From Brucella rhizosphaerae (GTDB lineage Bacteria; Pseudomonadota; Alphaproteobacteria; Rhizobiales; Rhizobiaceae): a stretch of 64,000 bases of DNA. Position numbers and translations under genes: made by a program. Under the pieces are notes generated by a model. It made no database searches. It was not told where the DNA came from and saw only the letters and a list, made by a program, of their open reading frames with translations. The stretch covers positions 599,534 to 663,533 of the forward strand of contig NZ_NNRK01000026.1 in NCBI RefSeq assembly GCF_002252475.1, written 5' to 3'. Below are positions 25,486 through 35,741 of the stretch, one piece after another. Every line of letters starts with the position of its first letter. Within the stretch, counting starts at the first letter, position 1.

Positions 25486-27489
25486 ATGATCAAGAAAATA
25501 CTCATTGCCAACCGCGGTGAAATCGCCTGCCGGGTTATCAAGACAGCAAAGAAAATGGGTATCGCTACTGTAGCGGTCTACTCCGATGCTGATCGGAATG
25601 CGCTGCATGTCAAAATGGCCGACGAGGCCATACATATTGGACCAGCGCCCTCAAATCAGTCCTATATCGTTATCGATAAAATTCTGGCAGCAATTAAAGA
25701 AACAGGCGCAGACGCCGTGCATCCAGGCTACGGCTTTCTGTCTGAGAACCCACGCTTCGCTGAAGCGCTGAAGGCCGCGAACGTCACCTTCATTGGCCCG
25801 CCAGTGAACGCCATTGAGGCAATGGGCGACAAGATCACCTCTAAAAAACTGGCCGCTGAAGCCGGTGTTTCAACCGTTCCCGGCCATATGGGATTGATCG
25901 AGAATGCCGACGAGGCAGTGAAAATAGCGACCTCTGTCGGCTATCCGGTTATGATCAAGGCTTCTGCTGGCGGTGGCGGCAAGGGCATGCGTATCGCATG
26001 GAACGACGATGAGGCTCGCGAAGGCTTCCAGCTCTCGCGCAATGAAGCCAAGGCTTCCTTCGGCGATGATCGCATCTTCATTGAAAAATTCGTCACCCAG
26101 CCGCGCCATATCGAAATTCAGGTTCTCGGTGATCAACACGGTAACGTCATCTATCTTGGCGAGCGTGAATGCTCCATCCAGCGCCGCAATCAAAAGGTGA
26201 TAGAGGAAGCGCCATCACCGTTCCTTGACGAAGCCACGCGCCAAGCAATGGGCGAACAGGCTGTCGCGCTTTCCAAGGCGGTTGGCTATTACTCCGCCGG
26301 TACTGTGGAATTCATCGTCGATGGCGACCGCAACTTCTATTTCCTCGAGATGAACACGCGCCTGCAGGTCGAGCATCCGGTAACAGAACTCATTACCGGC
26401 ATTGATCTGGTTGAAGAAATGATCCGCGTCGCATCGGGCGAAAAGCTTCGCCTCACGCAAGCCGATGTGAAGCTCAACGGCTGGGCGATCGAAAGCCGCC
26501 TTTATGCCGAAGATCCATATCGCAGCTTTCTGCCCTCCATTGGCAGACTGACGCGCTATCGTCCTCCGATTGAGGGTCACAACAAAAATGGCTGCGTTAT
26601 TCGCAATGACACGGGCGTCTTCGAGGGTGGCGAAATCTCGATGTATTATGACCCCATGATCGCAAAGCTCTGTACATGGGCACCAGATCGATTGAGCGCA
26701 ATCGACGCCATGGGCGAAGCACTCGATGCGTTTGAAGTGGAAGGCATCGGCCACAACCTGCCATTCCTGTCAGCTGTCATGGATCATCCACGTTTTCGCG
26801 CTGGTGCACTAACCACAGCTTTTATTGCAGAAGAGTATCCTGAAGGGTTTTCTGGCGTCCCCGTGTCAGAGGAAGATGCGCATGTACTGGCTGCAGTCGC
26901 AGCCCAGATCAACATGGTGGTCGAGCAGCGCAACGCGCAGATATCCGGTCGCATTTCATCACAGGCCCAGTCCGTCGCAACCGAATGGGTCGTGACACTC
27001 AGCGACTTCAGCCTGCCGATCCGGATTGCGGAGGGCGAAGGCGGCACGACTATCAACTTCGCCGATGGTCACAGCCTGCCAGTCGCCAGCGACTGGCATC
27101 CAGGCAATCAACTCGGTTCTTTCACTATTGCCGGTCGGTCCGTCAGCGTTAAAGTATCACGTGCGCGCACAGGATGGCGGCTGCGCTGGCGCGGCATTGA
27201 TATCATCGTTCATGTCCGCAAACCGCGCGTGGCTGAACTGGCGAGGCTCATGCCGGTCAAGCTGCCACCCGATACGTCGAAAATGCTGCTTTGCCCAATG
27301 CCGGGTGTCATCACCTCCGTGCTGGTCAAAGATGGCGAGACGGTCGAAGCTGGCCAGCCGCTCGCAACAGTAGAAGCTATGAAGATGGAAAACGTGCTGC
27401 GCGCTGAACGGCGTGCTACCGTAAAACGTATCGCTGCAGAGGAAGGCTCAAACCTGGCAGTTGATGAACTCATCATGGAATTCGAGTGA
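25486..27489 (+). CDS. pccA: Propionyl-CoA carboxylase alpha subunit (biotin carboxylase and carrier)
   Basis: The 667-residue subunit has an N-terminal biotin carboxylase (IKKILIANRGEIACRVI, KASAGGGGKGMR for ATP, EMNTRLQVEHPVTE with catalytic residues, to about 450), a linking domain, and a C-terminal biotin carrier with VEAMKMEN, whose lysine is biotinylated. The last strand pair ends at the stop, as usual. ATG 25486 follows GGTGGGAAC; the open frame begins 8 codons earlier, overlapping the pccB stop, but lacks a better site. A composite palindrome separates it from mcm. Confidence 0.95.
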   Translation: MIKKILIANRGEIACRVIKTAKKMGIATVAVYSDADRNALHVKMADEAIHIGPAPSNQSYIVIDKILAAIKETGADAVHPGYGFLSENPRFAEALKAANVTFIGPPVNAIEAMGDKITSKKLAAEAGVSTVPGHMGLIENADEAVKIATSVGYPVMIKASAGGGGKGMRIAWNDDEAREGFQLSRNEAKASFGDDRIFIEKFVTQPRHIEIQVLGDQHGNVIYLGERECSIQRRNQKVIEEAPSPFLDEATRQAMGEQAVALSKAVGYYSAGTVEFIVDGDRNFYFLEMNTRLQVEHPVTELITGIDLVEEMIRVASGEKLRLTQADVKLNGWAIESRLYAEDPYRSFLPSIGRLTRYRPPIEGHNKNGCVIRNDTGVFEGGEISMYYDPMIAKLCTWAPDRLSAIDAMGEALDAFEVEGIGHNLPFLSAVMDHPRFRAGALTTAFIAEEYPEGFSGVPVSEEDAHVLAAVAAQINMVVEQRNAQISGRISSQAQSVATEWVVTLSDFSLPIRIAEGEGGTTINFADGHSLPVASDWHPGNQLGSFTIAGRSVSVKVSRARTGWRLRWRGIDIIVHVRKPRVAELARLMPVKLPPDTSKMLLCPMPGVITSVLVKDGETVEAGQPLATVEAMKMENVLRAERRATVKRIAAEEGSNLAVDELIMEFE

Positions 27490-27581
27490 CCCTTCGACAC
27501 GGTGCTTCGCACCAGCTCAGGATGAGCAGCTCGTCCTCTCTTCCTTATCCTGAAGAGCCATCGAAGATGGCATCCCGAGGG
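27490..27581. repeat. 92-bp composite palindrome (Bru-RS/REP-like) between pccA and mcm
   Basis: Beginning at the base after the pccA stop: outer arms CCCTTCG (27490-27496) and CCGAGGG (27575-27581) can pair with one bulge, TCAGGAT (27517-27523) pairs with ATCCTGA (27547-27553), and each half carries its own hairpin, GGTGC-TTC-GCACC (27501-27513) and GCCATC-GAA-GATGGC (27557-27571). The cruciform layout and length recall the roughly 103-bp Bru-RS palindromes of Brucella. The identity as Bru-RS is inferred. Confidence 0.6.
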
Positions 27582-27622
27582 AATGAGGAGAGAACAAAGC
27601 ATACGGGATGGAGAATAAGCCA

Positions 27623-29761
27623 ATGACGCAGAAGACCCGCGCGGATTGGGAGACTTTGGCCGAGAAGGAGCTGAAACGCCCCGCAGACAGCCTCGTCTGG
27701 CACACGCCGGAAGGCATTGACGTCAAGCCGCTCTACACTGCAGATGATCTCGATCAGGTCGGTCATCTGGGCACCCTGCCCGGTTTCGAGCCATTTCTGC
27801 GTGGTCCCCGCGCCACCATGTATGCAGGCCGTCCGTGGACCATCCGCCAATATGCTGGCTTCTCAACGGCGGAGGCGTCTAACGCTTTTTATCGCAAAGC
27901 ACTTGCCGCCGGTCAGCAAGGCGTATCAGTGGCATTCGATCTTGCTACTCATCGCGGTTATGACAGCGATCATCCACGCGTTGAAGGCGATGTCGGCAAG
28001 GCAGGCGTAGCGATTGACTCCGTTGAAGATATGAAAATCCTCTTCGATGGTATCCCACTTGAAAAAATTTCCGTCTCCATGACCATGAATGGCGCTGTAA
28101 TCCCCATCCTCGCCAATTTCATTGTGGCAGGCGAAGAACAAGGCGTATCGCGTGATCTGCTTTCCGGCACGATCCAGAACGATATTCTGAAGGAGTTTAT
28201 GGTCCGCAACACCTATATTTATCCGCCGGAGCCATCCATGCGGATCATTGCGGATATCATCGCTTATACAGCGACAGAAATGCCCAAATTCAATTCGATT
28301 TCCATCTCCGGCTATCACATGCAGGAAGCCGGTGCGACGCTGGTACAGGAACTGGCTTTCACGCTTGCCGATGGCCGCGAATATGTACGTGCAGCGCTCA
28401 ACAAGGGCCTGAACGTCGATGAATTTGCAGGGCGTCTGTCGTTCTTCTTTGCGATCGGCATGAATTTCTTCATGGAAATCGCCAAGCTGCGCGCTGCGCG
28501 CCTGCTGTGGTCGCGCATCATGAAAGAGTTCGATCCGAAGAAGCCGGGATCGCTGATGCTGCGCACCCACTGCCAGACATCCGGCGTCTCGCTGCAGGAG
28601 CAGGATCCCTACAACAACATAGTTCGCACAGCATTTGAGGCGATGTCGGCAGCTCTTGGCGGTACGCAATCACTGCATACCAATTCTTTCGACGAAGCCA
28701 TTGCTTTGCCAACAGAATTCTCGGCTCGTATTGCGCGCAACACGCAGCTGATTTTGCAAAATGAAACCGGCGTTACCAAAGTCGTCGATCCGCTCGCAGG
28801 CTCTTATTACATTGAAAGCCTGACCAACGAGCTTGCTGAAAAAGCATGGGCGCTGATTGAAGATGTTGAAGGCCTCGGCGGCATGACAAAGGCTGTCGAA
28901 AGCGGTTTGCCCAAGCGTTTGATTGAAGAAGCCGCCACCCGCCGGCAGGCAGCGGTCGATAAAGGCGAGGAAGTCATCGTCGGAGTCAACAAATTCCGTC
29001 TGGAGCAGGAAGACCCGATCGACATCCTCGACATCGACAATACAGCTGTTCGCCAGTCCCAGATCGTCCGCCTCAATCGGATCAAGGAAACGCGCAACAC
29101 TGCAACGGTCGCAGCCGCACTCGCAGCTCTGGAAAAGGTCGCGAAAACTGGTGAAGGCAATATTCTGGCGGCGGCCGTAGAAGCATCACGCGCCCGAGCA
29201 ACCGTCGGCGAAATCTCCGATGCAATGCGTAGCGCATTTGGTGATCATGCAGCAGTGCCAAAGGTTGTCAGTAAGGTCTATGGCGCGGCCTACGAAAATG
29301 AACCGGAATATCTGACCCTCGTGGAACGTCTCGAAGAGTTTTCCAGGCATACCGGCGACAAGCCACGCATCATGGTGGCCAAGCTCGGACAGGATGGCCA
29401 TGATCGCGGCGCAAAGGTCATTGCGTCTGCCTTCGGGGATATTGGTTTCGACGTCCTGGCTGGTCCACTGTTTCAGACCCCCCAAGAAGCAGCAGACATG
29501 GCCATCAAGGCCAAAGTACATGTGCTGGGGGTTTCATCTCTGGCCGCCGGTCATAAAACGCTTCTGCCGCAGCTTGTAGACACGCTGCGCAAAAAAGGCG
29601 CAGAAAATATCATCGTTGTTTGTGGCGGCGTCGTTCCGCGACAGGATTATCAGTTTCTGTTTGACCACGGCGTATCTGCGGTATTCGGCCCCGGTTCCAA
29701 TGTGCTGGATTGCGCGCGTGCAGTTCTCGATCTCATGGAAGGCAAACGCCGAAATCTTTAA
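27623..29761 (+). CDS. Methylmalonyl-CoA mutase
   Basis: This 712-residue single-chain adenosylcobalamin mutase isomerises (R)-methylmalonyl-CoA to succinyl-CoA. The N-terminal barrel contains [38 protein letters not shown] and [17 protein letters not shown]. The C-terminal B12 domain shows the DGHDRG base-off signature ([19 protein letters not shown]) and [10 protein letters not shown] chose ATG 27623 (MTQKTRADW) with GGAG 9-12 bases upstream; ATG 27608 would add five residues. It is the third gene of the pcc operon. An epimerase is needed for the route but is not in this window. Confidence 0.95.
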   Translation: MTQKTRADWETLAEKELKRPADSLVWHTPEGIDVKPLYTADDLDQVGHLGTLPGFEPFLRGPRATMYAGRPWTIRQYAGFSTAEASNAFYRKALAAGQQGVSVAFDLATHRGYDSDHPRVEGDVGKAGVAIDSVEDMKILFDGIPLEKISVSMTMNGAVIPILANFIVAGEEQGVSRDLLSGTIQNDILKEFMVRNTYIYPPEPSMRIIADIIAYTATEMPKFNSISISGYHMQEAGATLVQELAFTLADGREYVRAALNKGLNVDEFAGRLSFFFAIGMNFFMEIAKLRAARLLWSRIMKEFDPKKPGSLMLRTHCQTSGVSLQEQDPYNNIVRTAFEAMSAALGGTQSLHTNSFDEAIALPTEFSARIARNTQLILQNETGVTKVVDPLAGSYYIESLTNELAEKAWALIEDVEGLGGMTKAVESGLPKRLIEEAATRRQAAVDKGEEVIVGVNKFRLEQEDPIDILDIDNTAVRQSQIVRLNRIKETRNTATVAAALAALEKVAKTGEGNILAAAVEASRARATVGEISDAMRSAFGDHAAVPKVVSKVYGAAYENEPEYLTLVERLEEFSRHTGDKPRIMVAKLGQDGHDRGAKVIASAFGDIGFDVLAGPLFQTPQEAADMAIKAKVHVLGVSSLAAGHKTLLPQLVDTLRKKGAENIIVVCGGVVPRQDYQFLFDHGVSAVFGPGSNVLDCARAVLDLMEGKRRNL

Positions 29762-29810
29762 GTATATTCAAATGGTTAAACAAGAAAAGAGACTCATTTT
29801 CTGAACCTCC

Positions 29811-29839
29811 TGAGAAGCCGGGTGAAGATCCCGGCCTCA
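29811..29839 (+). terminator. Possible terminator hairpin after mcm
   Basis: TGAG-AA-GCCGGG / CCCGGC-CTCA around TGAAGAT, 50 bases after the mcm stop. The stem is strong but no T run follows, so it may only mark the transcript end. It lies in the 123-base space facing the convergent 29885 gene. Confidence 0.45.
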
Positions 29840-29884
29840 TCAGAAACACATCACGAGAAGCTCAGAACGCGCACTAAAACCGGG

Positions 29885-30250
<366 letters not shown>

Positions 30251-30310
30251 TTAACCTCCGCGTTTCTCCTCCATAAACAACGGTAATCCACGCCGATAGT
30301 TCCCCGAAAT

Positions 30311-30376
30311 CGCATCCAGAAAAGTGTGAATCGGTTTTTGGATAACAGCCGCGTTTAAATAAAAATCTGGATGCGC
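30311..30376. repeat. Hairpin intergenic repeat in the divergent spacer
   Basis: CGCATCCAGA (30311-30320) and TCTGGATGCG (30366-30375) are perfect inverted ends. Inside lies AAAAGTGTGAATCGGTTTTTGG, the core of the family of repeats seen at 32533 and 47593. Confidence 0.65.
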
Positions 30377-30432
30377 CCCAAAGGAACCTGTCTGTTGCTC
30401 AAACGTTTTTGAAGAAATTGTGGGAGGACACG

Positions 30433-30819
30433 ATGTCCCAGTTTTTTACGCAACTAAGCGAGAAAGCCGCAGAACTTGCCGGACACTATGCTGCTTTTAT
30501 TCTGGCAACATTGTTTGTCTTGGTCTGGGGTGTCAGCGGCCCGTTTTTTAACTTTTCCGACACGTGGCAGCTGGTTGTGAATACCTCAACAACGATTATT
30601 ACGTTCCTGATGGTCTTTTTAATCCAGAATTCTCAGGATCGCGAAGCGAGCGCCACCCAAGCCAAACTCGACGAAATTCTAAATCATCTTTGCATTCTCA
30701 AAAGTGAGACAATCGGTGCCGAGCATCTGCCGCTGGATAAATTGAAAGCAATGGTCAAACATCTGGAAACAGAGGGTCATTATCCCGGAACTCCGAGCGA
30801 ACCCAAGAAATCAAAATGA
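30433..30819 (+). CDS. Low-affinity iron permease-like membrane protein
   Basis: The 128-residue protein has two helices (HYAAFILATLFVLVWGVSGP and TWQLVVNTSTTIITFLMVFL) directly followed by IQNSQDREASATQAKLDEIL, the hallmark of the small Fet4-related (low-affinity iron permease) family. True iron transport by bacterial members is not established. GGGAGG is well placed before ATG 30433; the frame is open 8 codons earlier. The soluble tail KSETIGAEHLPLDKLKAMVK is unassigned. Confidence 0.78.
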   Translation: MSQFFTQLSEKAAELAGHYAAFILATLFVLVWGVSGPFFNFSDTWQLVVNTSTTIITFLMVFLIQNSQDREASATQAKLDEILNHLCILKSETIGAEHLPLDKLKAMVKHLETEGHYPGTPSEPKKSK

Positions 30820-30863
30820 TCTCTCAATCGCCCTTTTCCACTCGAATGACAGACCTATATGCA

Positions 30864-30925
30864 ATTGAGGGCATTTCCAGAAAAAGTGCGTTGCAGCTCT
30901 GCGTCAGGACGGCGCTTAAGAACAA
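30864..30925. repeat. Degenerate intergenic repeat
   Basis: GGGCATTTCCAGAAAAAGTG followed by CGTTGCAGCTCTGCGTCAGG and GGCGCTTAAG is a worn copy of the AAAAGTG hairpin family. No gene is seen in the surrounding 178 bases. Confidence 0.4.
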
Positions 30926-30997
30926 TAAAGAGACGTAGCAGCAGTACTCAGCTTTGAATGAATCAGCCCTGGGAGAGATAACCGGAAGGAGATTTTG

Positions 30998-31534
30998 ATG
31001 GCCATAACTCGTAAAGAAGAAGCTCGAGCGTTGAACGCAGAAGAAAAAGAGCTGGTAGAAAAATCACATCATCCGCTTCTTCAGGATGTTCCAGACTCAG
31101 AACTTTCGCAACTGGCCAAGCTGTTACGCGATCGTCGCAGCAAGGCGCGCGATCAGGCCCACCAGCGCCGCCGTGAGATGCGCGGAAAGGCGGCCGCTCG
31201 CGGCGCTGCTGCATCAAAAGCGGATGACGGCTCACATCTGAAAGTATCCGTTCTGGCAATGGCCATGCGCCGCATCAATGCCGAAGTGGATCGCCGACGA
31301 AGCATGTCAGCAAGCAATGATCTGATGGCAAATGCGCAGAAAGCTCTGGCAACGAAGAAGGCCAATGAAAAGAAAGATCAGACCTTCAATACTCGTCATG
31401 CGCGTCACGGAATGCGGAATATTCCCAATGAAGAGGCCGACAGTCTCATCAGACCTATGGAACGTGGTCGTCTGAAAAAGGCCGCCAGTGTCGCACAGGC
31501 AAAACGCGACTCTCGTCAGGAAGCTGCGAGTTAA
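30998..31534 (+). CDS. Charged helical protein of unknown function
   Basis: The 178-residue protein is almost wholly helical and strongly charged, rich in Lys, Arg, Ala and Glu. It opens AITRKEEARALNAEEKELVE, then SHHPLLQDVPDSELSQLAKL, a basic segment RRREMRGKAAARGAAASKAD, and ends DSLIRPMERGRLKKAASVAQ and a short tail. No cysteine, no membrane segment. The basic clusters suggest nucleic-acid or ribosome contact, but I recognise no named domain. GGAAGGAG is 8 bases before ATG 30998, a strong start. It stands alone in its transcript. Confidence 0.7.
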   Translation: MAITRKEEARALNAEEKELVEKSHHPLLQDVPDSELSQLAKLLRDRRSKARDQAHQRRREMRGKAAARGAAASKADDGSHLKVSVLAMAMRRINAEVDRRRSMSASNDLMANAQKALATKKANEKKDQTFNTRHARHGMRNIPNEEADSLIRPMERGRLKKAASVAQAKRDSRQEAAS

Positions 31535-31623
31535 ATTCACTCCGAAACTTATCCTGGAAGATCGATATTCTTCCAGGATAATATTTAAAAACAGTTCACT
31601 AAAGAATTTTCTTAAATAATCAC

Positions 31624-32469
31624 TTACAGCATTTCCAACGCCGTTTTGCGCGTTGGCGAAGCGAAGGTTCTATCCAGCAAAGTCAGCTGTTCTTCCGTAA
31701 GCTTTATATCAGCAGCGTTGCGATTTTCACGAACATGACTGAGCTTCGATGTTTTCGGAATAGCGATTACATCGCCATTGCGCATAGTCCAGGCAAGTGC
31801 TGCCGCCGCTGGAGAAACACCAATTTCATCGGCTACTTCATGCAGCACACTGTTCCCAAGCAACCTGCCCTGTTCGATTGGTGAATAGGCCATCAGCGGG
31901 ATTTTTTGCCCTGTACACCATGGCATCAAATCAAACTCCGGCCCACGCCGGATCAGATTATAAAGTATCTGATTGGCGGCAACGGACTTACCACCCGCAA
32001 TAGCTGTCAGCTCTTTCATATCGCTTGTATCGAAATTACTGACGCCCCATGCACCAATCTTGCCCGTCTGCTGCAATTTTTCAAAAGCAGACAAGGTTTC
32101 CTCGAGCGGATAACGTCCACGCCAGTGCAAAAGGTAAAGATCGATCTTTTCTGTGCCAAGTCTCGTGAGACTGCGCTCGCACGCTTCAATCGTGCCCTTT
32201 AGAGAAGCGTTATAGGGCAGCACTTTACTAACGAGAAAGACACCATCGCGGCGACCGTTTATCGCCTCGCCCACCACTTCTTCTGCACCGCCATCCGCAT
32301 ACATTTCAGCCGTATCGATGAGCGTCATGCCAAGTTCGATACCGCATTGTAGCGCCTCGACCTCCAACCGCCTCTGACGCGCATCCTCGCCCATGTACCA
32401 GGTGCCCTGCCCGAGCGCTGGCACGAGCGTGCCCGAAGCCAGTTTCACATGGGGAATTGTTCCAGTCAT
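31624..32469 (-). CDS. Aldo/keto reductase
   Basis: The 281-residue TIM-barrel NADPH oxidoreductase has all four catalytic positions: Asp and Tyr in LIDTAEMYADGGAEEVVGEA, Lys in VFLVSKVLP and His in DLYLLHWRG. The cofactor-binding end includes VIAIPKTSKLSHVRENRNAA. It begins MTGTIPHVKLASGTLVPALG. It probably reduces small aldehydes or ketones; substrate unknown. It appears to be a single-gene transcript with a hairpin repeat upstream. Confidence 0.9.
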   Translation of the reverse strand: MTGTIPHVKLASGTLVPALGQGTWYMGEDARQRRLEVEALQCGIELGMTLIDTAEMYADGGAEEVVGEAINGRRDGVFLVSKVLPYNASLKGTIEACERSLTRLGTEKIDLYLLHWRGRYPLEETLSAFEKLQQTGKIGAWGVSNFDTSDMKELTAIAGGKSVAANQILYNLIRRGPEFDLMPWCTGQKIPLMAYSPIEQGRLLGNSVLHEVADEIGVSPAAAALAWTMRNGDVIAIPKTSKLSHVRENRNAADIKLTEEQLTLLDRTFASPTRKTALEML

Positions 32470-32532
32470 GGTTCGCCTCGTTCATGGATTGCGAATATGG
32501 ATCGCGAATATCGCAAAGAACATAGGCTACAT

Positions 32533-32582
32533 TAGAGCGCATCCAAAAAAGTGAGAAACGGTTTTTGGATAGGATGTGCGAT
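32533..32582. repeat. Hairpin intergenic repeat
   Basis: TAGAGCGC-ATCCAAAAA (to 32549) faces TTTTTGGAT (32562-32570) and a GTGCG end across AGTGAGAAACGG. A good copy of the repeat family, in the murI-aldo/keto reductase spacer. Confidence 0.7.
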
Positions 32583-32620
32583 AACACAAAGAGACATAGC
32601 GCAGATCTCATTCAATCAGA

Positions 32621-33469
32621 TCAAAACGCGCTCTGGGCGAACTGCAATCCAAAGCCCTGCATCAATCGACGAATGGCATAATCCGGCTTCTGCGAGGTGA
32701 ATACCGCAAGATCGTTGTGGTGATGCAGCTCTTCATCGATCTCACGCGATGACAAGAGAGATACTGTACGCCTTGCTATTGCTTCGGCGGGATCCAGCCA
32801 ATCAACCGGCCATGGTGCCAGTCTGCGAAACACATTAGCGAGAAATGGATAATGCGTGCAGGCCAGCACGACAATATCCGTGCGTTCTCCATCTTTTTCA
32901 ACGAAGCAAGGGGCGATCTGCTCGACAACCAGCGCCTCATCGATTTCTTCACCACGAATATGTGCCTCGGCGACGGCAGCAAGCTTGTCAGCTCCAACCA
33001 GACGCACATGGCACTGCGTGGCAAAAGACTGAATCAGGTCGCGGGTATAGGCACGCTTGACGGTGCCCGGCGTTGCCAGAACGGAAACTAACCCCGACGA
33101 TGTGCGCTCAGCAGCAGGCTTGATAGCAGGAACGGTGCCTACAAATGGTACAGCCGGATAAGCGCGGCGCAAATCATCAAGCACCAGCGTCGATGCCGTA
33201 TTGCAGGCAATGACCGCAATTTCGGGATCATGCTCCGCAATGAACTTCCCAAAAAGCTCGACAATGCGCGCACGCAACGCTTCTTCTTCCCAGTCACCGT
33301 AGGGAAAACCGGCATCGTCCGCGATATACACAAACCGCCGGTCAGGCATCAGCACCCGCGCTTCCCGCAAAACCGTCAAGCCGCCAATACCGCTATCAAA
33401 GACCAATATGGGCTTCTCATATGTGGCGGACGATGTATCGGAACGGTCAGCTGCGAGCGCCTGTTTCAT
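32621..33469 (-). CDS. murI: Glutamate racemase
   Basis: The 282-residue enzyme makes D-glutamate for peptidoglycan. It shows [12 protein letters not shown] near the N-terminus, the two catalytic cysteines in [12 protein letters not shown] and [11 protein letters not shown], and [16 protein letters not shown]. An N-terminal lead of about 18 residues precedes the first strand. Its ATG overlaps the stop of the trmJ-like gene by four bases (33466-33469), so the two are translationally coupled. Confidence 0.95.
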   Translation of the reverse strand: MKQALAADRSDTSSATYEKPILVFDSGIGGLTVLREARVLMPDRRFVYIADDAGFPYGDWEEEALRARIVELFGKFIAEHDPEIAVIACNTASTLVLDDLRRAYPAVPFVGTVPAIKPAAERTSSGLVSVLATPGTVKRAYTRDLIQSFATQCHVRLVGADKLAAVAEAHIRGEEIDEALVVEQIAPCFVEKDGERTDIVVLACTHYPFLANVFRRLAPWPVDWLDPAEAIARRTVSLLSSREIDEELHHHNDLAVFTSQKPDYAIRRLMQGFGLQFAQSAF

Positions 33470-34296
33470 TCAGCCTTATCCTCGGTTACGGGCTTGCGGG
33501 CGCGTCCTTCTGGTGCGCCCGAACCGCGCGGCTTTTTCGGTGTGAAAACGTCAAGCGAAGTGATCACACCGCGCAAAAGCTTCAGCTCGGCCGAGGCAAA
33601 GCTGGCGCGGGTCAGCACGGAGCGCAAATTATTGACCATAATTTCCTTGCGTGCCTCAGGGCGGAAATAGCCGCGCACATCAAGAGCCTCTTCCAGATGA
33701 TTGAAAAGACTCTGCAATTCCTGCTTAGGCGCAGCTTCCATCTCCGGTCCTCTGAAGACCGTATCCGTCTCGCTCACAAGGCCTGATTTCATCCACTCAT
33801 AAGACATAAGCAGTACGGCTTGAGCGATATTGAGTGAGGCAAATGCGGGATTGACGGGGAACGTGACCAACTCATCAGCAAGACCAACTTCTTCATTGCT
33901 CAAACCGAAACGTTCGCGACCAAAAAGAATGCCCGTCTTTTCACCTGCGGTAAAACGACGGCGCAACTCGTTATTCGCCTCCACGGGACTACGTACCTGT
34001 TTAAAGCCGTCGCGTTCCCTAGCCGTGGTGGCGTAAACAAAGTTCAGATCAGAAATCGCCGAAGGCAGATCATCATAAACGATCGCGTTATCGATGATAT
34101 GATCCGCTTTACTGGCTGCAGCCCGCGCTTTTTCGCTCGGAAACTCTTCACGTGGCTGGACCAGCCGCAACTCGGCAAGACCAAAATTTGCCATGGCGCG
34201 CGCCACCATGCCGATATTCTCCGGCAATTGCGGGTTAACCAGAATGATCGCCGGTCCTTCGGTAATCATTGGGCGCTGTTTGTCTGTTCCTGCCAT
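33466..34296 (-). CDS. trmJ: TrmJ-like tRNA (cytidine/uridine-2'-O)-methyltransferase
   Basis: The 276-residue SPOUT-fold methyltransferase shows [20 protein letters not shown] (motif 1), [16 protein letters not shown] (motif 2) and [20 protein letters not shown] (motif 3), which matches TrmJ that methylates position 32 of tRNAs. The C-terminal helical extension, about 80 residues, ends in a Lys/Arg/Pro-rich tail ([19 protein letters not shown]). It is coupled to murI by a 4-base overlap. Confidence 0.9.
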   Translation of the reverse strand: MAGTDKQRPMITEGPAIILVNPQLPENIGMVARAMANFGLAELRLVQPREEFPSEKARAAASKADHIIDNAIVYDDLPSAISDLNFVYATTARERDGFKQVRSPVEANNELRRRFTAGEKTGILFGRERFGLSNEEVGLADELVTFPVNPAFASLNIAQAVLLMSYEWMKSGLVSETDTVFRGPEMEAAPKQELQSLFNHLEEALDVRGYFRPEARKEIMVNNLRSVLTRASFASAELKLLRGVITSLDVFTPKKPRGSGAPEGRARKPVTEDKAE

Positions 34297-34308
34297 GATA
34301 TTTTCCGC

Positions 34309-34422
34309 TAAAGCATGGTGCAGCTAAATGTTTTCACTAAGCATCCGCAACCATGCGACAATTATAAGAATTCAGAGCGCGCGAACCGGATAAAAATAAG
34401 TGCGATACGCTCTGATGCTTTA
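34309..34422. repeat. 114-bp intergenic element with TAAAGCAT inverted ends
   Basis: TAAAGCAT (34309-34316) and ATGCTTTA (34415-34422) are perfect inverted ends. Inside are CGGATAAAAATAAGTGCGAT and AGAGCG fragments like those of the hairpin repeat family, so this may be a mosaic of two copies. It fills half of the trmJ/DJ-1 divergent spacer. Confidence 0.55.
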
Positions 34423-34580
34423 GGATCGTGGCGCTTCCCTGACATAATTGACAAAAAATCGCAAAGATTCCCCTTACATCCGGTCTGGAAATTCAGGTGT
34501 AGTAGCGGAATAACACCAGTCTGCCTCCCATTCGTGCCAAACTGGCCAAATCGACAGTTCAGATTTCAGGGAGGAAAATC

Positions 34581-35165
34581 ATGTCCGGTAAAAAGATTCT
34601 CATGATCTGTGGCGACTTCTGCGAAGATTACGAAACGATGGTTCCGTTTCAGACGCTTCTTGCCGTTGGCCACAAGGTCCATGCCGTATGTCCCGGCAAG
34701 AAGGCGGGTGACGCTATTGCAACGGCCATTCACGACTTTGAAGGTCATCAGACCTACACCGAGAAGCCAGGCCACAACTTCACGCTTAATGCGACATTTG
34801 CCGATGTGAAAGCTGAAAGCTACGACGCGCTTGTTATCCCCGGTGGTCGCGGACCAGAATATCTGCGCCTTGATGACAAAGTCATCGCCATCGTTAAACA
34901 CTTCTTTGACGCCAACAAACCTGTGGCCGCCGTTTGTCACGGCGCGCAGCTTCTGGCCGCGGCGCGTGTTCTCGAAGGCCGCACCTGTTCCGCATATCCA
35001 GCCTGCCGCCCAGAGGTAGAGCTTGCGGGTGGCACTTATGCAGATATCCCCGTCGATCAGGCGGTCACAGACGGCAATCTGGTTTCAGCCCCGGCATGGC
35101 CCGCTCATCCTGCATGGTTGTCGCAGTTCCTCGCTGTTCTTGGTACCAAAATTACCCACGCTTAA
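34581..35165 (+). CDS. DJ-1/PfpI family protein
   Basis: The 194-residue protein has the flavodoxin-like DJ-1 fold: [20 protein letters not shown] with a family Glu, [19 protein letters not shown], and the nucleophile elbow [15 protein letters not shown] containing the reactive Cys. Such proteins act as proteases, amidases or glyoxalase/deglycase-type stress enzymes; which applies cannot be told from sequence. GGGAGG lies 8 bases before ATG 34581. Confidence 0.88.
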   Translation: MSGKKILMICGDFCEDYETMVPFQTLLAVGHKVHAVCPGKKAGDAIATAIHDFEGHQTYTEKPGHNFTLNATFADVKAESYDALVIPGGRGPEYLRLDDKVIAIVKHFFDANKPVAAVCHGAQLLAAARVLEGRTCSAYPACRPEVELAGGTYADIPVDQAVTDGNLVSAPAWPAHPAWLSQFLAVLGTKITHA

Positions 35166-35251
35166 GTGACGCTTTGCCTGCAACTCTAATCCGGTTGCAG
35201 GCGGCATCAAACTGCGCAACACTAACATGGGAGACATTTCGGGAGGAATGC

Positions 35252-35644
35252 ATGTGCAGATTGTTCATCGGGGCTGATCCGGAACTTTGGCAAAGCGTCA
35301 CACGCTCGTTGCGTATTGATGGCCTCGTGACCAGTGTGCGGCTCGAAAACTTCTTCTGGTTCGCACTGGAAGATATCGCGGCGCGCGATGATCTGACCGT
35401 CAATCGCCTTCTCGGCCGCCTTTACGATGAATCGCGTGCGGAAGGCCACGACCTTGATAATTTCGCATCGTTCCTGCGGGTTTGCTGCGGGCGTTATCTC
35501 GCACTTCAAGTCAACGGACTTATTCCAACGGACAAGACGACCGCCATCTCAACACTGGATGCAGATGCCATATTGTTGCGTGAGCGGGAAACTTATCGTG
35601 ATCAGCGCTCAGAATGGCGAAAGCCAGCGCATCACGCCGCCTGA
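35252..35644 (+). CDS. Ribbon-helix-helix domain protein (RHH_4 type)
   Basis: The 130-residue protein carries the alphaproteobacterial RHH_4 signature TSVRLENFFWFALEDIAARD followed by LTVNRLLGRLYDESRAEG and FLRVCCGRYLALQVNG. A DNA-binding role is suggested by fold, but targets are unknown. The frame is open far upstream in the DJ-1 gene, but ATG 35252 with GGGAGG 7-12 bases before it gives the family start MCRLFIGADPELWQ. It precedes icd on the same strand. Confidence 0.8.
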   Translation: MCRLFIGADPELWQSVTRSLRIDGLVTSVRLENFFWFALEDIAARDDLTVNRLLGRLYDESRAEGHDLDNFASFLRVCCGRYLALQVNGLIPTDKTTAISTLDADAILLRERETYRDQRSEWRKPAHHAA

Positions 35645-35741
35645 AAATGTGCCTATAGGCCAAAGAATAAGTCTCTGACGCTTTGCCTTCGCGTTCACCG
35701 ATGCTATACGAGCGCGACGCATTAAATGAGAGGCATTATCA

